A stretch of DNA of 33,990 nucleotides from Tianweitania sediminis (GTDB lineage Bacteria; Pseudomonadota; Alphaproteobacteria; Rhizobiales; Rhizobiaceae). The notes beneath the pieces were generated by a model. The model had not been told where the DNA came from. It did not search any database and saw only the letters and a list, made by a program, of their open reading frames with translations. Location: NCBI RefSeq assembly GCF_017813335.1, contig NZ_JAGIYY010000015.1:1-33990 (forward strand). The letters run 5' to 3'. A program made the translations under genes and the position numbers. Shown piece after piece: positions 21,734-30,468 of this stretch. Positions within the stretch are counted from its first letter, which is position 1; every line of letters begins with the position of its first letter.

Positions 21734-22750
21734 GTGCGCTACATCGATTCCTTCAATCATTTTTTCCCCGATCGCTTGTGGAATCGGATGCTGGCCTCCA
21801 CCGGCACGGCCCGGGACATCGGTATGCGCATGCGGGGCATTCCGACCATCTACGACCTTGAGGCGCGGCTAGCATGTGTGGATCGTTTCGCCGACTTTAA
21901 CTATGTTCAGGTGCTGTCGCTGGGCATGCCGCCTCTCGAGAGCCTTGGCGAGCCACAGGAAACTGAGGAACTAGCGAAGCTCGGCAATGACGGGCTCGCT
22001 GACTTGGTTGATCGCTACCCGGACAGGTTTGTGGGCTACTTGGCTTCGCTTCCGATGAACTCCCAACATGCCGCGCGTGAGGCCGAGCGAGCCTTCGCCA
22101 ATGGCGCTAACGGTCTCCAGCTCCACACCAACGTCAACGGTCGTCCGCTTGACGATGAGGCCTTCTACGGAGTGTTCGAGACGGCGGCCAGGCACGGCCG
22201 TCCTGTGTTCCTGCACCCTTCTCGCGCGGCGAACATGCCGGACTATCTAAGCGAGACGAAATCAAAATATGAGATCTGGTGGACTTTCGGCTGGCCCTAC
22301 GAAACTTCCGCAGCGATGGCGCGGCTTGTCTTCTCTCGAATGCTGGACAAGTTGCCGGACCTCAAGGTTCTGGCGCACCATATGGGAGCCATGGTGCCGT
22401 ATTTCGAAGGACGGGTGGGGCCTGGTTGGGATCAGCTGGGTAACCGGACATCGGATGAGGACTACAAGGGCTTGTTGGCACAGCTCAAGAAGCGACCGCT
22501 AGACTATTTCAAGGACTTTTACGCTGATACGGCCGTTTTTGGATCGCGATCAGCCACCATTTGCGGGTTGGACTTCTATGGTGCGGACCGTGTCCTTTTC
22601 GCCTCTGATAGCCCATTCGATCCGGAGAAAGGCCCGGGCTACATCAGGGACACTATAGCTGTGCTTCAGTCCCTTGAACTATCAAACGAGGACCGCGAAA
22701 AGATCTGCTTCCGCAACGCGGAGAGCCTCCTCAAAATCGGGCGGTGCTAA
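21734..22750 (+). CDS. amidohydrolase-2 family (ACMSD-like) protein
   Basis: A 338-residue TIM-barrel metal-dependent hydrolase or decarboxylase of the ACMSD/gamma-resorcylate decarboxylase group. Visible site residues are H9 (DSFNHFFP), H161 (RPVFLHPSR), H215/H216 (VLAHHMGAMVPYFEGR) and D292 (LFASDSPFDPEKG). The first histidine of the usual HxH motif is F7, so the metal site differs from ACMSD. It begins with GTG 21734, with AAGGAG about nine bases upstream overlapping the hydrolase stop. It is the last gene of the cluster and probably decarboxylates or hydrolyses a pathway intermediate. Confidence 0.82.
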   Translation: MRYIDSFNHFFPDRLWNRMLASTGTARDIGMRMRGIPTIYDLEARLACVDRFADFNYVQVLSLGMPPLESLGEPQETEELAKLGNDGLADLVDRYPDRFVGYLASLPMNSQHAAREAERAFANGANGLQLHTNVNGRPLDDEAFYGVFETAARHGRPVFLHPSRAANMPDYLSETKSKYEIWWTFGWPYETSAAMARLVFSRMLDKLPDLKVLAHHMGAMVPYFEGRVGPGWDQLGNRTSDEDYKGLLAQLKKRPLDYFKDFYADTAVFGSRSATICGLDFYGADRVLFASDSPFDPEKGPGYIRDTIAVLQSLELSNEDREKICFRNAESLLKIGRC

Positions 22751-23142
22751 CTTCCTGACAGCTGCCGGTGTCCCCCGGTGGCTGCCATTAGACTTGCGAG
22801 GATCGCAAACTACCACGCCGCTACAATCCTACCCAGATTCAAACCTCTCATCAGATCTCAAGAAAGAATGGCTTGCCGGAGTGATCGACAACATCATCGC
22901 CTAAAAAGCATGTAGAGAGGTTTCTGGCTCGCTGGAGGGCCTGCCGGATCCTGCTACTCCGAAGGCGCCGAGCACCGCATTGGGGTTCAGAAGCAGCATC
23001 TGCGCCTCGCCTCAACCAGCTGCAGGGAGCCTGACCTCTGTCGAGCGGGCACTCTCATCTTCCTGTCGGATCCTCTGGCTAGGACCGGGCTTTGCTTGGA
23101 TGGCGAGCCCGCAGACAGGAGATCCAGGAGGAAGTTCAGTCC
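22751..23142. other. junction between the catabolic cluster and the pca block
   Basis: No convincing gene. An imperfect GC-rich inverted repeat near 22758-22785 (CAGCTGCCGG with CCGGTGGCTG, two mismatches) may end the upstream transcript, without a T-run. A short open end (LKKEWLAGVIDNIIA, to 22904) could be a relic but matches nothing I know. The promoter of the pca operon should lie here; no pcaQ- or pcaR-type regulator gene is present. Confidence 0.4.
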
Positions 23143-24333
23143 ATGACCTTCGTAAAGGTGAGCAACACCGTCATCCATTGCCGCGTGACCGGAACCGCGG
23201 GGCGGCCGCGTCTGGTCTTTTTGAACTCGCTCGGATCGGACTTCCGGATCTGGGAAGAGGTGGAGGATCGGCTGCGCCACCGTTTCGAGCTCCTCTTTGT
23301 AAATAAGCGTGGTCACGGGTTGAGCGAGGCCGTGGCCGGCCCTTACACGGTTCGGCAGCTGGCCGATGACGTACTGGGCGTTCTGGATGCGCTTGGCTGG
23401 AAAAGCACGAGCGTGGTCAGCTTGAGCATCGGCGGCCTGATCGCGCAGCAGATCGCGCTGCAGGCGCCGGAGCGCGTCGAAGCGCTCGTTCTGATGGATA
23501 CGGCTGCGAAGATCGGCAGCGCCGACAGTTGGAACGAGCGCATTGCGGCTGTTGAGGCTGGCGGGATGCAGTCCATCAGCGAGGCCGTGGTGAGCCGCTG
23601 GCTGACGAGCGACTTCCGCGAGGCGCAACCGACTGCCTATACCGGCTGGCGCTCCATGCTGGAAGCCACATCGACGGAAGGCTATCGCGGTTGCTGCGCT
23701 GCCTTGCGCGACGCGGATCTGACCCTCGATGTCGGCCGCATCACGGCTCCGACCCTCGTCTTGTGCGGTGACGACGACAAGCCGACGCCACCGGATCTCG
23801 TGCGCGCCACGGGCGAGCGCATTCCGGGCGCCCGCTTTATCCTGATACCGGGCGCGGGCCATCTGCCCTGCTTGGAACAGCCGCAGCAAGTCGCCAGCCT
23901 CATTGCTGAGCATGTCGAAGCTGCTAATTGGGAGAAGGCGCAAGCGGCGTCACGCTTCGACGCGGGTATGGCCGTGCGCCGGCGCGTGTTGGGCGATGCC
24001 CATGTGAACCGCGCAAGCGGTTCTGCCACGCCGTTTGATGCCGCGTTTCAGCGCTTCATCACGGAAGGCGCCTGGGGTACGGTATGGTCGAACCCGCATT
24101 TGTCGCTTCGCGAGCGCTCGATGATCACGATCGCCCTGCTTGCTGCTCTCGGGCAGGAGGATGAAGTGGCCATGCACGTGCGTGCAACCCGCAACACGGG
24201 CGCGAGCGAGGAGGACATCGCCGAAGCGCTGATGCATGTGGCCGTTTATGCCGGCGTTCCCGCCGCCAACCACGCGATCAAGATCGCCAAGAAGACGCTG
24301 ATCGAGATGCGGGAGGAGAAACAACCGCAATGA
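23143..24333 (+). CDS. pcaL: fused 3-oxoadipate enol-lactonase / 4-carboxymuconolactone decarboxylase
   Basis: A 396-residue two-domain enzyme for two consecutive protocatechuate steps. The N-terminal alpha/beta hydrolase (about 1-260) is enol-lactonase PcaD, with [17 protein letters not shown], nucleophile Ser95 in [12 protein letters not shown], and GDDDKPTPP and [11 protein letters not shown] for acid and histidine. The C-terminal domain (about 270-396) is decarboxylase PcaC, with [20 protein letters not shown] and [20 protein letters not shown]. The first glycine of the usual GxSxG is Ser93. Fusions named PcaL are known from actinobacteria and several proteobacteria. ATG 23143 with AGGAGG upstream is preferred to the in-frame 23092. 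Its stop overlaps the pcaH start. Confidence 0.88.
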   Translation: MTFVKVSNTVIHCRVTGTAGRPRLVFLNSLGSDFRIWEEVEDRLRHRFELLFVNKRGHGLSEAVAGPYTVRQLADDVLGVLDALGWKSTSVVSLSIGGLIAQQIALQAPERVEALVLMDTAAKIGSADSWNERIAAVEAGGMQSISEAVVSRWLTSDFREAQPTAYTGWRSMLEATSTEGYRGCCAALRDADLTLDVGRITAPTLVLCGDDDKPTPPDLVRATGERIPGARFILIPGAGHLPCLEQPQQVASLIAEHVEAANWEKAQAASRFDAGMAVRRRVLGDAHVNRASGSATPFDAAFQRFITEGAWGTVWSNPHLSLRERSMITIALLAALGQEDEVAMHVRATRNTGASEEDIAEALMHVAVYAGVPAANHAIKIAKKTLIEMREEKQPQ

Positions 24334-25052
24334 GCAACTCCTATTTCCAGCGTGACCGCGACTGGCATCCGCCGGCGCTCACGCCCACCTACAAGACGTC
24401 CGTGCTGCGCTCGCCGCGCCATGCGCTCCTGTCGCTTCCCACGACCTTGTCGGAAGAAACCGGTCCCGTGTTCGGCCACGACATTCTTGGGCCCCTCGAC
24501 AATGACCTGATCCGCAACTTCGCCAAGGATGGCGCGGAAGCGATCGGCCAGCGCATCGTCGTTTATGGTCGGGTCCTGGACGAAACGAACCGCCCGGTGC
24601 CGGGTGCGCTTGTGGAATTCTGGCAGGCCAATGCCGGCGGTCGCTATCGCCACAAGAAGGAAAGCTACCTCGCCGCGCTGGATCCCAATTTCGGCGGCTG
24701 CGGTCGCGCCATCACGGACGCCGAAGGCCGCTACGAGTTCCGGACCGTGAAGCCGGGTGCTTATCCCTGGCCCAACGGCGTCAATGACTGGCGGCCGGCC
24801 CACATCCACTTTTCGGTATTCGGCAACGCGTTTGCGCAGCGCTTGATCACCCAGATGTATTTCGAAGGCGACCCGATGATCTGGCAATGCCCGATCGTGA
24901 TGACGATCCCTGACCGCGCCGCTGTGGAGCGCCTGGTTGCGGGGCTTGACCGCAACGCCACGATCCCGATGGATAGCCTCGCCTACAAGTTCGACATCGT
25001 GTTGCGCGGCCGCCGGTCGACGCTGTTCGAAAACCGGCCGGAAGGGAACTGA
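24330..25052 (+). CDS. pcaH: protocatechuate 3,4-dioxygenase beta subunit
   Basis: A 240-residue intradiol dioxygenase subunit that carries the catalytic non-haem Fe(III) and opens protocatechuate to 3-carboxymuconate with O2. The four iron ligands are visible as Y106 (GGRYRHKK), Y145 (KPGAYPWPN), H158 and H160 (WRPAHIHFS). [17 protein letters not shown] is the family signature. Length is normal. ATG overlaps the preceding fusion gene's stop, and its own stop overlaps the pcaG start (TGATG), so subunits are made in a coupled manner. Confidence 0.95.
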   Translation: MSNSYFQRDRDWHPPALTPTYKTSVLRSPRHALLSLPTTLSEETGPVFGHDILGPLDNDLIRNFAKDGAEAIGQRIVVYGRVLDETNRPVPGALVEFWQANAGGRYRHKKESYLAALDPNFGGCGRAITDAEGRYEFRTVKPGAYPWPNGVNDWRPAHIHFSVFGNAFAQRLITQMYFEGDPMIWQCPIVMTIPDRAAVERLVAGLDRNATIPMDSLAYKFDIVLRGRRSTLFENRPEGN

Positions 25053-25678
25053 TGGTGCAGCGCCTCGACTACCTGAAGGAATCGCCGTCCCAAACCGCTG
25101 GTCCGTACGTCCACATCGGCACCAATCCGAACTGGGTCGAAATCACCGGCGTTTGGAAGGAAGACCTGGGGCTCGTTCTGGTCGGGCCAGAGACCCAGGG
25201 CGAGCGCATCCTGATCGAAGGCATTGTCACGGACGGCGCCGGTGCGCCGGTGCGTGATGCACTGATTGAAATCTGGCAAGCCGATGCGGAAGGCCTGCAC
25301 AACTCTCCGGCTGAAACGCGCGGCAGGTTTGATCCGAACTTCGTCGGCTGGGCGCGCCAACCGGTGGCAGAAGCGGACGGCTCCTTTCGCTTCGAAACGG
25401 TGAGGCCGGGGCAAGTGCCTTATCCGGATGGCCGAATGCAGGCGCCACATATCACGGTGTGGATCGTGGCGCGAGGCATCAACACTGGCCTCCACACGCG
25501 TTTGTATTTTGCCGACGAAGCAGAAGCCAACGCCAAGGACCCGCTGCTTCTGCGCATCCCAGAGCCGGCACGGCGCGAAACGCTGGTCGCCCGGCGAAGT
25601 GAGCGCGACGGCATGCCGGTGTTCACGTTCGATATCCGGATCCAGGGCGCAAACGAAACCGTCTTCCTCGACATGTGA
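25052..25678 (+). CDS. pcaG: protocatechuate 3,4-dioxygenase alpha subunit
   Basis: A 208-residue subunit that packs against PcaH and helps to form the substrate pocket. It begins [20 protein letters not shown] and has the intradiol-family blocks VRDALIEIWQADAEG and FRFETVRPGQVPYPDGRMQA. It lacks the four iron ligands of the beta subunit, as expected. The end FDIRIQGANETVFLDM is family-typical. It overlaps pcaH by one base, and pcaI follows after 29 bases. Confidence 0.95.
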   Translation: MVQRLDYLKESPSQTAGPYVHIGTNPNWVEITGVWKEDLGLVLVGPETQGERILIEGIVTDGAGAPVRDALIEIWQADAEGLHNSPAETRGRFDPNFVGWARQPVAEADGSFRFETVRPGQVPYPDGRMQAPHITVWIVARGINTGLHTRLYFADEAEANAKDPLLLRIPEPARRETLVARRSERDGMPVFTFDIRIQGANETVFLDM

Positions 25679-25707
25679 TTGCCGCGCTGGCAACCGGAAG
25701 GACCCCA

Positions 25708-26442
25708 ATGAACAAGACGCTTCCCACTCTCGCAGAAGCCGTTGCCGGGATCGCCGATGGCGCCGTTGTGATGATCGGCGGCTTCGGCGGCTCGGGCGCC
25801 CCGATCGAGCTCGTGCACGCGCTGATCGACCGCTTTCTGAAAACGGGCCAGCCGAAGAACCTCACGATCGTGAACAACAATGCCGGCAACGGCCATGTCG
25901 GTTTGGCGGCCATGATCGAGCACGGCATGGTTGCCAAGCTGATCTGCTCGTTTCCGCGTTCGGCCGATCCGCGAGTTTTTACCGAACGCTATCTGGCCGG
26001 ACAAATCGAGCTGGAACTCGTGCCACAGGGGACGCTGGCGGAACGGATCCGCGCCGGCGGCGCGGGGATCCCGGCCTTCTACACGCCGGCAGGTTTCGGC
26101 ACCGCACTTGCCGAAGGCAAGCCGGTGGAGGAGTTCGACGGCCGTTCTTATGTGCGCGAGCGCTGGCTCAAGGCCGATTTCGCGCTGGTGAAAGCCCATC
26201 TTGGCGACACGCTCGGAAACCTGACCTTCAACAAGGCGGCGCGAAACTTCAATCCCCTGATGTGCATGGCCGCAACAACCACAATCGTGCAGGTGTCGCA
26301 GATTGTGAAGCCGGGCGCGATCGATCCGGAGCATGTCGTGACGCCGGGCATCTTCGTGCAAGCCGTGGTCGAGGTTGCAAATCCCGCGCAGGAGGAAGAC
26401 CTCAACCGCGCCAATGCCCATTTCCCGGAGGTCGCCGCATGA
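25708..26442 (+). CDS. pcaI: 3-oxoadipate CoA-transferase subunit A
   Basis: A 244-residue alpha subunit of the succinyl-CoA:3-oxoadipate CoA-transferase, which turns 3-oxoadipate into its CoA ester. Family motifs are VMIGGFGGSGAPIELVHAL near residues 21-39 and GGAGIPAFYTPAGFGTALAE near the middle. The frame opens earlier at a GTG (25675), but ATG 25708 with GGAAGG six bases upstream starts the normal protein. The stop overlaps the pcaJ ATG. Related acetoacetate CoA-transferases are similar, but the pcaHG context favours 3-oxoadipate. Confidence 0.92.
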   Translation: MNKTLPTLAEAVAGIADGAVVMIGGFGGSGAPIELVHALIDRFLKTGQPKNLTIVNNNAGNGHVGLAAMIEHGMVAKLICSFPRSADPRVFTERYLAGQIELELVPQGTLAERIRAGGAGIPAFYTPAGFGTALAEGKPVEEFDGRSYVRERWLKADFALVKAHLGDTLGNLTFNKAARNFNPLMCMAATTTIVQVSQIVKPGAIDPEHVVTPGIFVQAVVEVANPAQEEDLNRANAHFPEVAA

Positions 26443-27110
26443 GCACCAAGCTTTCCGCAACGCAGATCGCCTGGCGGGCGGCGCAGGAAATTTCCGACGG
26501 CGCATACGTCAATCTCGGCATCGGATTGCCGGAAATGGTGGCGCGGTTCCAGCCTCCCGGACGGCAGGCGATCTTCCACACCGAAAACGGCATTCTCGGC
26601 TTTGGCGAAGCGCCCCCGGCCGGTGAAGAAGACTGGGACCTGATCAACGCCGGCAAAAAGGCGGTCACGCTTTTGCCGGGCACGGCCTTCTTTCATCATG
26701 CCGACAGCTTCGCCATGGTGCGCGGCGGCCATCTCGACATGGCGATCCTCGGCGCCTTTGAAGTGGCCGAAAACGGCGACCTCGCCAATTGGTCCACGGG
26801 GCCAAAAGGCGTGCCGGCCGTGGGTGGCGCGTTGGATCTTGTTCATGGCGCAAAGCAGGTGGTGGTGATCACCGAACACACAACCAAGGATAACAAGCCC
26901 AAGCTCGTGAAGCGCTGCTCGCTGCCGCTGACGGGCGTTGGCTGCGTGACGCGCGTTTACACCAGCCTGGCCGTGGTCGACATCCAGGGCGGGCGGTTCG
27001 TGCTGCGCGAAAAACTCGCCGCCATGTCGCTGGACGAACTGCAGTCTGTCACCGGCGCCGAGCTCGTAGTAAATGGACGCGTTGCTGATCTTGTTGTGCC
27101 GGAGCTTTGA
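26439..27110 (+). CDS. pcaJ: 3-oxoadipate CoA-transferase subunit B
   Basis: A 223-residue beta subunit that carries the catalytic glutamate, seen in IFHTENGILGFGEAPP (ENG motif). It begins MSTKLSATQIAWRAAQEISD and contains YVNLGIGLPEMVARF and ITEHTTKDNKPKLVKRCSLP, all typical. The same frame stays open far upstream through pcaG and pcaI, but that is out-of-frame shadow; the ATGA overlap with pcaI marks the start. Its C-terminus is complete (VNGRVADLVVPEL). No thiolase gene (pcaF) follows. Confidence 0.92.
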   Translation: MSTKLSATQIAWRAAQEISDGAYVNLGIGLPEMVARFQPPGRQAIFHTENGILGFGEAPPAGEEDWDLINAGKKAVTLLPGTAFFHHADSFAMVRGGHLDMAILGAFEVAENGDLANWSTGPKGVPAVGGALDLVHGAKQVVVITEHTTKDNKPKLVKRCSLPLTGVGCVTRVYTSLAVVDIQGGRFVLREKLAAMSLDELQSVTGAELVVNGRVADLVVPEL

Positions 27111-27607
27111 TCCATGCATTGCGTTCACGTGGTCGCCTTTGACTAGCTGCGGTGCGGCACCTCAGTCCTACTGATGAACCCGGTATTACTCCTATCCAAC
27201 AATGTCAGCTCTTGTAGGTGACAGGCAGGTTGTGCCACCGCGTATTGGGGCGGTAGCCGAATGGCGGCTTGCCCCTTCTTACGGCGTAGGAGCAGACTGT
27301 CCGCTGACGTGAAGAGTTTCGGGCGCCGGCAGGCGTACGAAAGTCCCCGAGGAAGGAACCCGCGGGCGACCGGCTTCGGCCTATGGGGATTTCAATCTGC
27401 GGCTGATGTCTGCGGTGGCGCGACCTTCATTGGGAAGCGCCGGGATGGATGCGGAAAGGCCGCTTCGTTGCGCCTCCGCGCGGTATTGACGGACTGGAAC
27501 TCGTCCGGGGAGACCCATGTCGGCGTCAGCGATTTGCGTGGCCGCGCGCGGGTTCGTTGCCGGAGGCGGAACGTCTGCGGCTATAGGCTCGACCGTGCCA
27601 TGCCGGG
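27111..27607. other. non-coding stretch between pcaJ and an IS91 fragment
   Basis: No gene that I can support; the frames through it are arginine-rich shadows. It probably includes the trailing part of the IS91-type element whose transposase fragment begins at 27608. I see no terminator with a T-run behind pcaJ and no clear element boundary. Confidence 0.4.
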
Positions 27608-28110
27608 TCATGCGTCGGTCTCCCGGTTGGCCGATGATGCGTGCGGCGGTCCGCGCGGCTGTTTCCGGCGTTCGAACACCTCGATGACGATCATCCGTCC
27701 ACCGCAGCAAGTACACGGCGGGCGGTAGTCTTCCTGTTCGCCAGGTTTGTCTTCATCGGGCGGAGCGGCGACATTCAGGAGTTGGCGGGCGAGCGCAAGG
27801 CTGGCCTTGCGGGCGGAGCCGGCCAGCAGTCCGTAGTGCCGGATGCGATGGAAGCCTCGCGGCAGGATATGGATCAGGAAGCGGCGGATGAATTCGTCGG
27901 CCGCAAGCGTCATGACCTGCTGCCGGTCCGCGCCGTCGCGGCGGTAGTCCTTGTAGCGGAAGGTGACGCCGTCCTGGTCGAAAGCGATCAGGCGGCTGTT
28001 CGAGATCGCCACCCGGTGGGTGTAACGCGACAGATAGGCGAGCACCGCCTGCGGTCCAGCGAACGGCGCCTTGGCATAGACGACCCAGAGTCGACCGAGG
28101 CAGACTGATT
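27608..28110 (-). pseudogene. IS91-family (Y2-type) transposase, C-terminal fragment
   Basis: A remnant of a rolling-circle IS91/IS801-type transposase. On the minus strand the frame RLWVVYAKAPFAGPQAVLAY is followed by LSRYTHRVAISNSRLIAFD, VTFRYKDYR, MTLAADEFIRRFLIHILPRG and FHRIRHYGLLA, all characteristic of the C-terminal half of this family. A stop codon in the same frame lies a few codons before RLW, so the N-terminal part with the zinc finger and first catalytic region is gone. The end at 27608 appears natural. It lies directly behind the pca block. Confidence 0.8.
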
Positions 28111-28317
28111 ACACCGACCCGGCACCGCTTGCACATCCGCTCGTTGGTCTTGAGCCACTTGGGAGAGGCAGCTCGTGGGGATTTTTGGCGAGAGTGGGTG
28201 CAAAAGGCTGTTTCTACAAAAGATTAGGTTCTGGGAATGGCCAGCGTTGGGTGGAAGGAGACGTTCGGCTTTAGGTGACGAAGAACCCGGAAGCTGACAC
28301 CAAAGTCGGCCACAAAC

Positions 28318-29208
28318 TCATGCTCCTCTTAATGCCGAGAAGTCGAAGCCAGCGACGTGATCACGGAATGCCGACTGTGCTCGCGAGGGGTTCTTCAAGG
28401 CGGGAAAGGCGAGCATCATCTCATATGGCGTTATCTCCCATGCCGGGAGTAGCTCGATGAGGCCGCGAAACTTCAGGGCAGGCTCGCAAACGTAAGCCGG
28501 AAGAAGGGCTATTCCACCACCTGCAACGGCAGATTGAAACAGGAAGCTGATCACGTCCGACTTCATGGCAGCTGGAGGTCTCAGAGCGTGTCGCATCTCA
28601 CCCCCAATGAACACCCATTCCGGCTGCGCGTCATGTATCAGGCAGCGGTGGAGCAGCAGATCCTTGGGCTCTCTCAGTGGAGGGCTGGCTTCCAGATAGG
28701 ATGGAGCTGCGACCAGCATCCGTCGGATCGAGGAGAGCCGCCGCACGATCAAATCCTGCCCGGTGACGGCCCCCACCCGAAAGGCGAAATCGATCCGCTC
28801 CTTGATGAGATCAAGGTTCCTGTTTGTGGCGATCAACTCGATTGAGATACGGGGATATGCCATGGCAAAGCTTTGCAGGAAGCCCGGCATGAAATGGATT
28901 GCGGTCACTTCCGGACAGGTGATCCGGAGTGTTCCGACTGGCTGCTCCCTCAGATTGCCCATTGCAATAGCTGCGGCCATGGCCTCGGTCCGAACGCGGC
29001 GGCAGTAGTCGAGGTAAACCTGACCTGCCTCTGTGAGGCTGACGTGTCGGGTGGAGCGGTTCAGAAGCCGCAGTCCCAATCGACTTTCAAGCTGAGCAAT
29101 GCGCTGGCTGACGGTGGACTTCGGCATTCCGACCTGCAGCCCGGCTTGCGTGAAGCTGCCGGTCTCCGCCACCTCTGCCAGGAGGATCATGTCGTCCGCG
29201 CTGTCCAT
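28318..29208 (-). CDS. LysR-family transcriptional regulator
   Basis: A 296-residue LysR regulator. The N-terminal winged helix reads MILLAEVAETGSFTQAGLQV, PKSTVSQRIAQLESRLGLRL and LLNRSTRHVSLTEAG (residues about 7-65). A complete C-terminal substrate-binding domain follows, ending near FDFSALRGA. It is divergent from the EamA-type exporter at 29340 with 131 bases between them, the classic arrangement for a LysR protein controlling its neighbour. PcaQ is also a LysR protein, but the distance, orientation and the IS fragment in between make a pca role less likely. Confidence 0.88.
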   Translation of the reverse strand: MDSADDMILLAEVAETGSFTQAGLQVGMPKSTVSQRIAQLESRLGLRLLNRSTRHVSLTEAGQVYLDYCRRVRTEAMAAAIAMGNLREQPVGTLRITCPEVTAIHFMPGFLQSFAMAYPRISIELIATNRNLDLIKERIDFAFRVGAVTGQDLIVRRLSSIRRMLVAAPSYLEASPPLREPKDLLLHRCLIHDAQPEWVFIGGEMRHALRPPAAMKSDVISFLFQSAVAGGGIALLPAYVCEPALKFRGLIELLPAWEITPYEMMLAFPALKNPSRAQSAFRDHVAGFDFSALRGA

Positions 29209-29339
29209 AGCTGCTCCCGTTCGATCCTCCGCCGCATCCCACTATCCGCTTTTCTGAACGGTGTTTCCAGACTGTCCACATTATCGATCGTGATTTTACG
29301 AGCTACGGTAGTGGCAGCAGAAGAGAAGCGGGAGCCGAA
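29209..29339. promoter_or_regulatory. divergent LysR/exporter promoter region
   Basis: The 131-base gap should hold both promoters and the LysR site. ATCGATCGTGAT near 29284-29295 is a partly symmetric, AT-richer segment that could be part of the binding site, but the match to a T-N11-A box is loose. Confidence 0.35.
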
Positions 29340-30248
29340 ATGACGGCCAGTCAGGTAGATCTAAAAGCGGACAGGGTGAACTTCGCCGTCGCCGTAATGG
29401 TCTTTACGAACCTGACGCTTTCCCTGGCCGACGCGATGATCAAGGTGACGATCGCCACCATGCCGCTGTCGCAGTTCGTGTTCCTCAGGTCATGCGTGAC
29501 ACTGCCGCTGCTGATCGCCATCTTGATATGGCGCTTTCCGCAGGTGCCACTGCGGCCCGTGAAGCCCGCTTGGGCTTCGTTGCGCAGCGCCCTGCTGCTT
29601 CTCAGCCTGCTTCTCTACTATGCGTCGCTGCCCCGGCTCGACCTTTCGATGGCAGCGGCGGTCTATTACACCATACCGCTGTTCATCACCCTGTTCGCGG
29701 CTTTCTGGATCAGGGAGTCTGTCGGGCTGACGGGTTGGCTTGGAGTGGCAATCGGTTTTCTTGGGGTGCTGCTGATGCTGAAGCCGGAAGCCGGACATCT
29801 CAACATCTACGCGCTGATGCCCCTTGGCTCCGCCATCCTTTACGCGCTGGCGATGGTGCTGACCCGCACCAAGGCTCGAGCCGAGAACGCACTCGTCCTC
29901 GCGCTGATCTTCAACCTGATCGCGATCGTCCTTGGAGGCGGAGCAAGTCTGGCAAGCCTGAGCGCAGGTGATGCCGCCCCAAGCCTGTTCACGGGCGAAT
30001 GGCTTCCGATGGAGGCGTGGCAGTGGACCCTCATCCTGCTTTTGAGCACAATGATGCTGATCGGAAGTGTCGGAACCGCCATTGCCTATCAGTCGGCGCC
30101 ACCCTCGATCGTATCCACGTGGGATTTCTCCTATCTCGCCTTTGCGGTGCTGTGGGGCGTGGTGCTGTTCTCTGAACAGCTTGATGTCGCGTCTATGCTC
30201 GGCATCGCGTTCATCGCTCTTGCCGGGATCATTGTCATCCGGCGGTAA
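29340..30248 (+). CDS. EamA/DMT-family transporter
   Basis: A 302-residue inner-membrane protein with about ten hydrophobic segments and the duplicated EamA architecture. The first half includes FVFLRSCVTLPLLIAILIW and AAAVYYTIPLFITLFAAFW; the second runs from about residue 155 and ends GIAFIALAGIIVIRR. Members export small metabolites such as amino acids. ATG 29340 has GGGAG about six bases upstream. It is probably controlled by the divergent LysR protein. The substrate cannot be told from sequence. Confidence 0.87.
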   Translation: MTASQVDLKADRVNFAVAVMVFTNLTLSLADAMIKVTIATMPLSQFVFLRSCVTLPLLIAILIWRFPQVPLRPVKPAWASLRSALLLLSLLLYYASLPRLDLSMAAAVYYTIPLFITLFAAFWIRESVGLTGWLGVAIGFLGVLLMLKPEAGHLNIYALMPLGSAILYALAMVLTRTKARAENALVLALIFNLIAIVLGGGASLASLSAGDAAPSLFTGEWLPMEAWQWTLILLLSTMMLIGSVGTAIAYQSAPPSIVSTWDFSYLAFAVLWGVVLFSEQLDVASMLGIAFIALAGIIVIRR

Positions 30249-30276
30249 GGGAAGGCGGTGGCATCCATGTTAAAAA

Positions 30277-30309
30277 GTGCTGACCCGCCGGTCGCCGGCC
30301 GGTCAGCAC
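30277..30309 (-). terminator. hairpin with T-run on the minus strand (orphan terminator)
   Basis: GTGCTGACC at 30277-30285 pairs perfectly with GGTCAGCAC at 30301-30309. On the minus strand the stem is followed by TTTTT, the form of an intrinsic terminator. No minus-strand gene is recognisable upstream of it (30310-30650). On the plus strand it lies 29 bases after the exporter stop but lacks a T-run there, so it may still act weakly for that gene. Confidence 0.5.
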
Positions 30310-30468
30310 CTCCGATGAAACACCTGGAACAGACCGTCCGCTCTCGGTTCCGTTCCCGCCTGAGGCGAAGGGCTGGCGCCAGTCGGAATTCGCGTGGAAC
30401 CTAAAAGGCTGACCGACCGCCGAGTTGGTTCTCCTGTATAGCATTGGGCACAAGCGGAGGACCTGTGT

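Noticed and set aside
22987-23943. A 318-codon minus-strand frame opposite the pcaDC fusion
   Set aside because: Antisense to a well-supported enzyme with complete catalytic motifs.
25420-26505. Long minus-strand frame opposite pcaG/pcaI
   Set aside because: Shadow of the two pca genes; low-complexity composition and no recognisable motifs.
25428-27110. A 560-codon plus-strand open frame ending as PcaJ
   Set aside because: Only the last 223 codons are PcaJ. The upstream part is arginine-rich shadow over pcaG and pcaI, which are clearly coding in other frames.
27261-27728. A 155-codon plus-strand frame behind pcaJ
   Set aside because: Arginine/glycine-rich composition, no motifs, and it overlaps the end of the IS91-type transposase fragment on the other strand.
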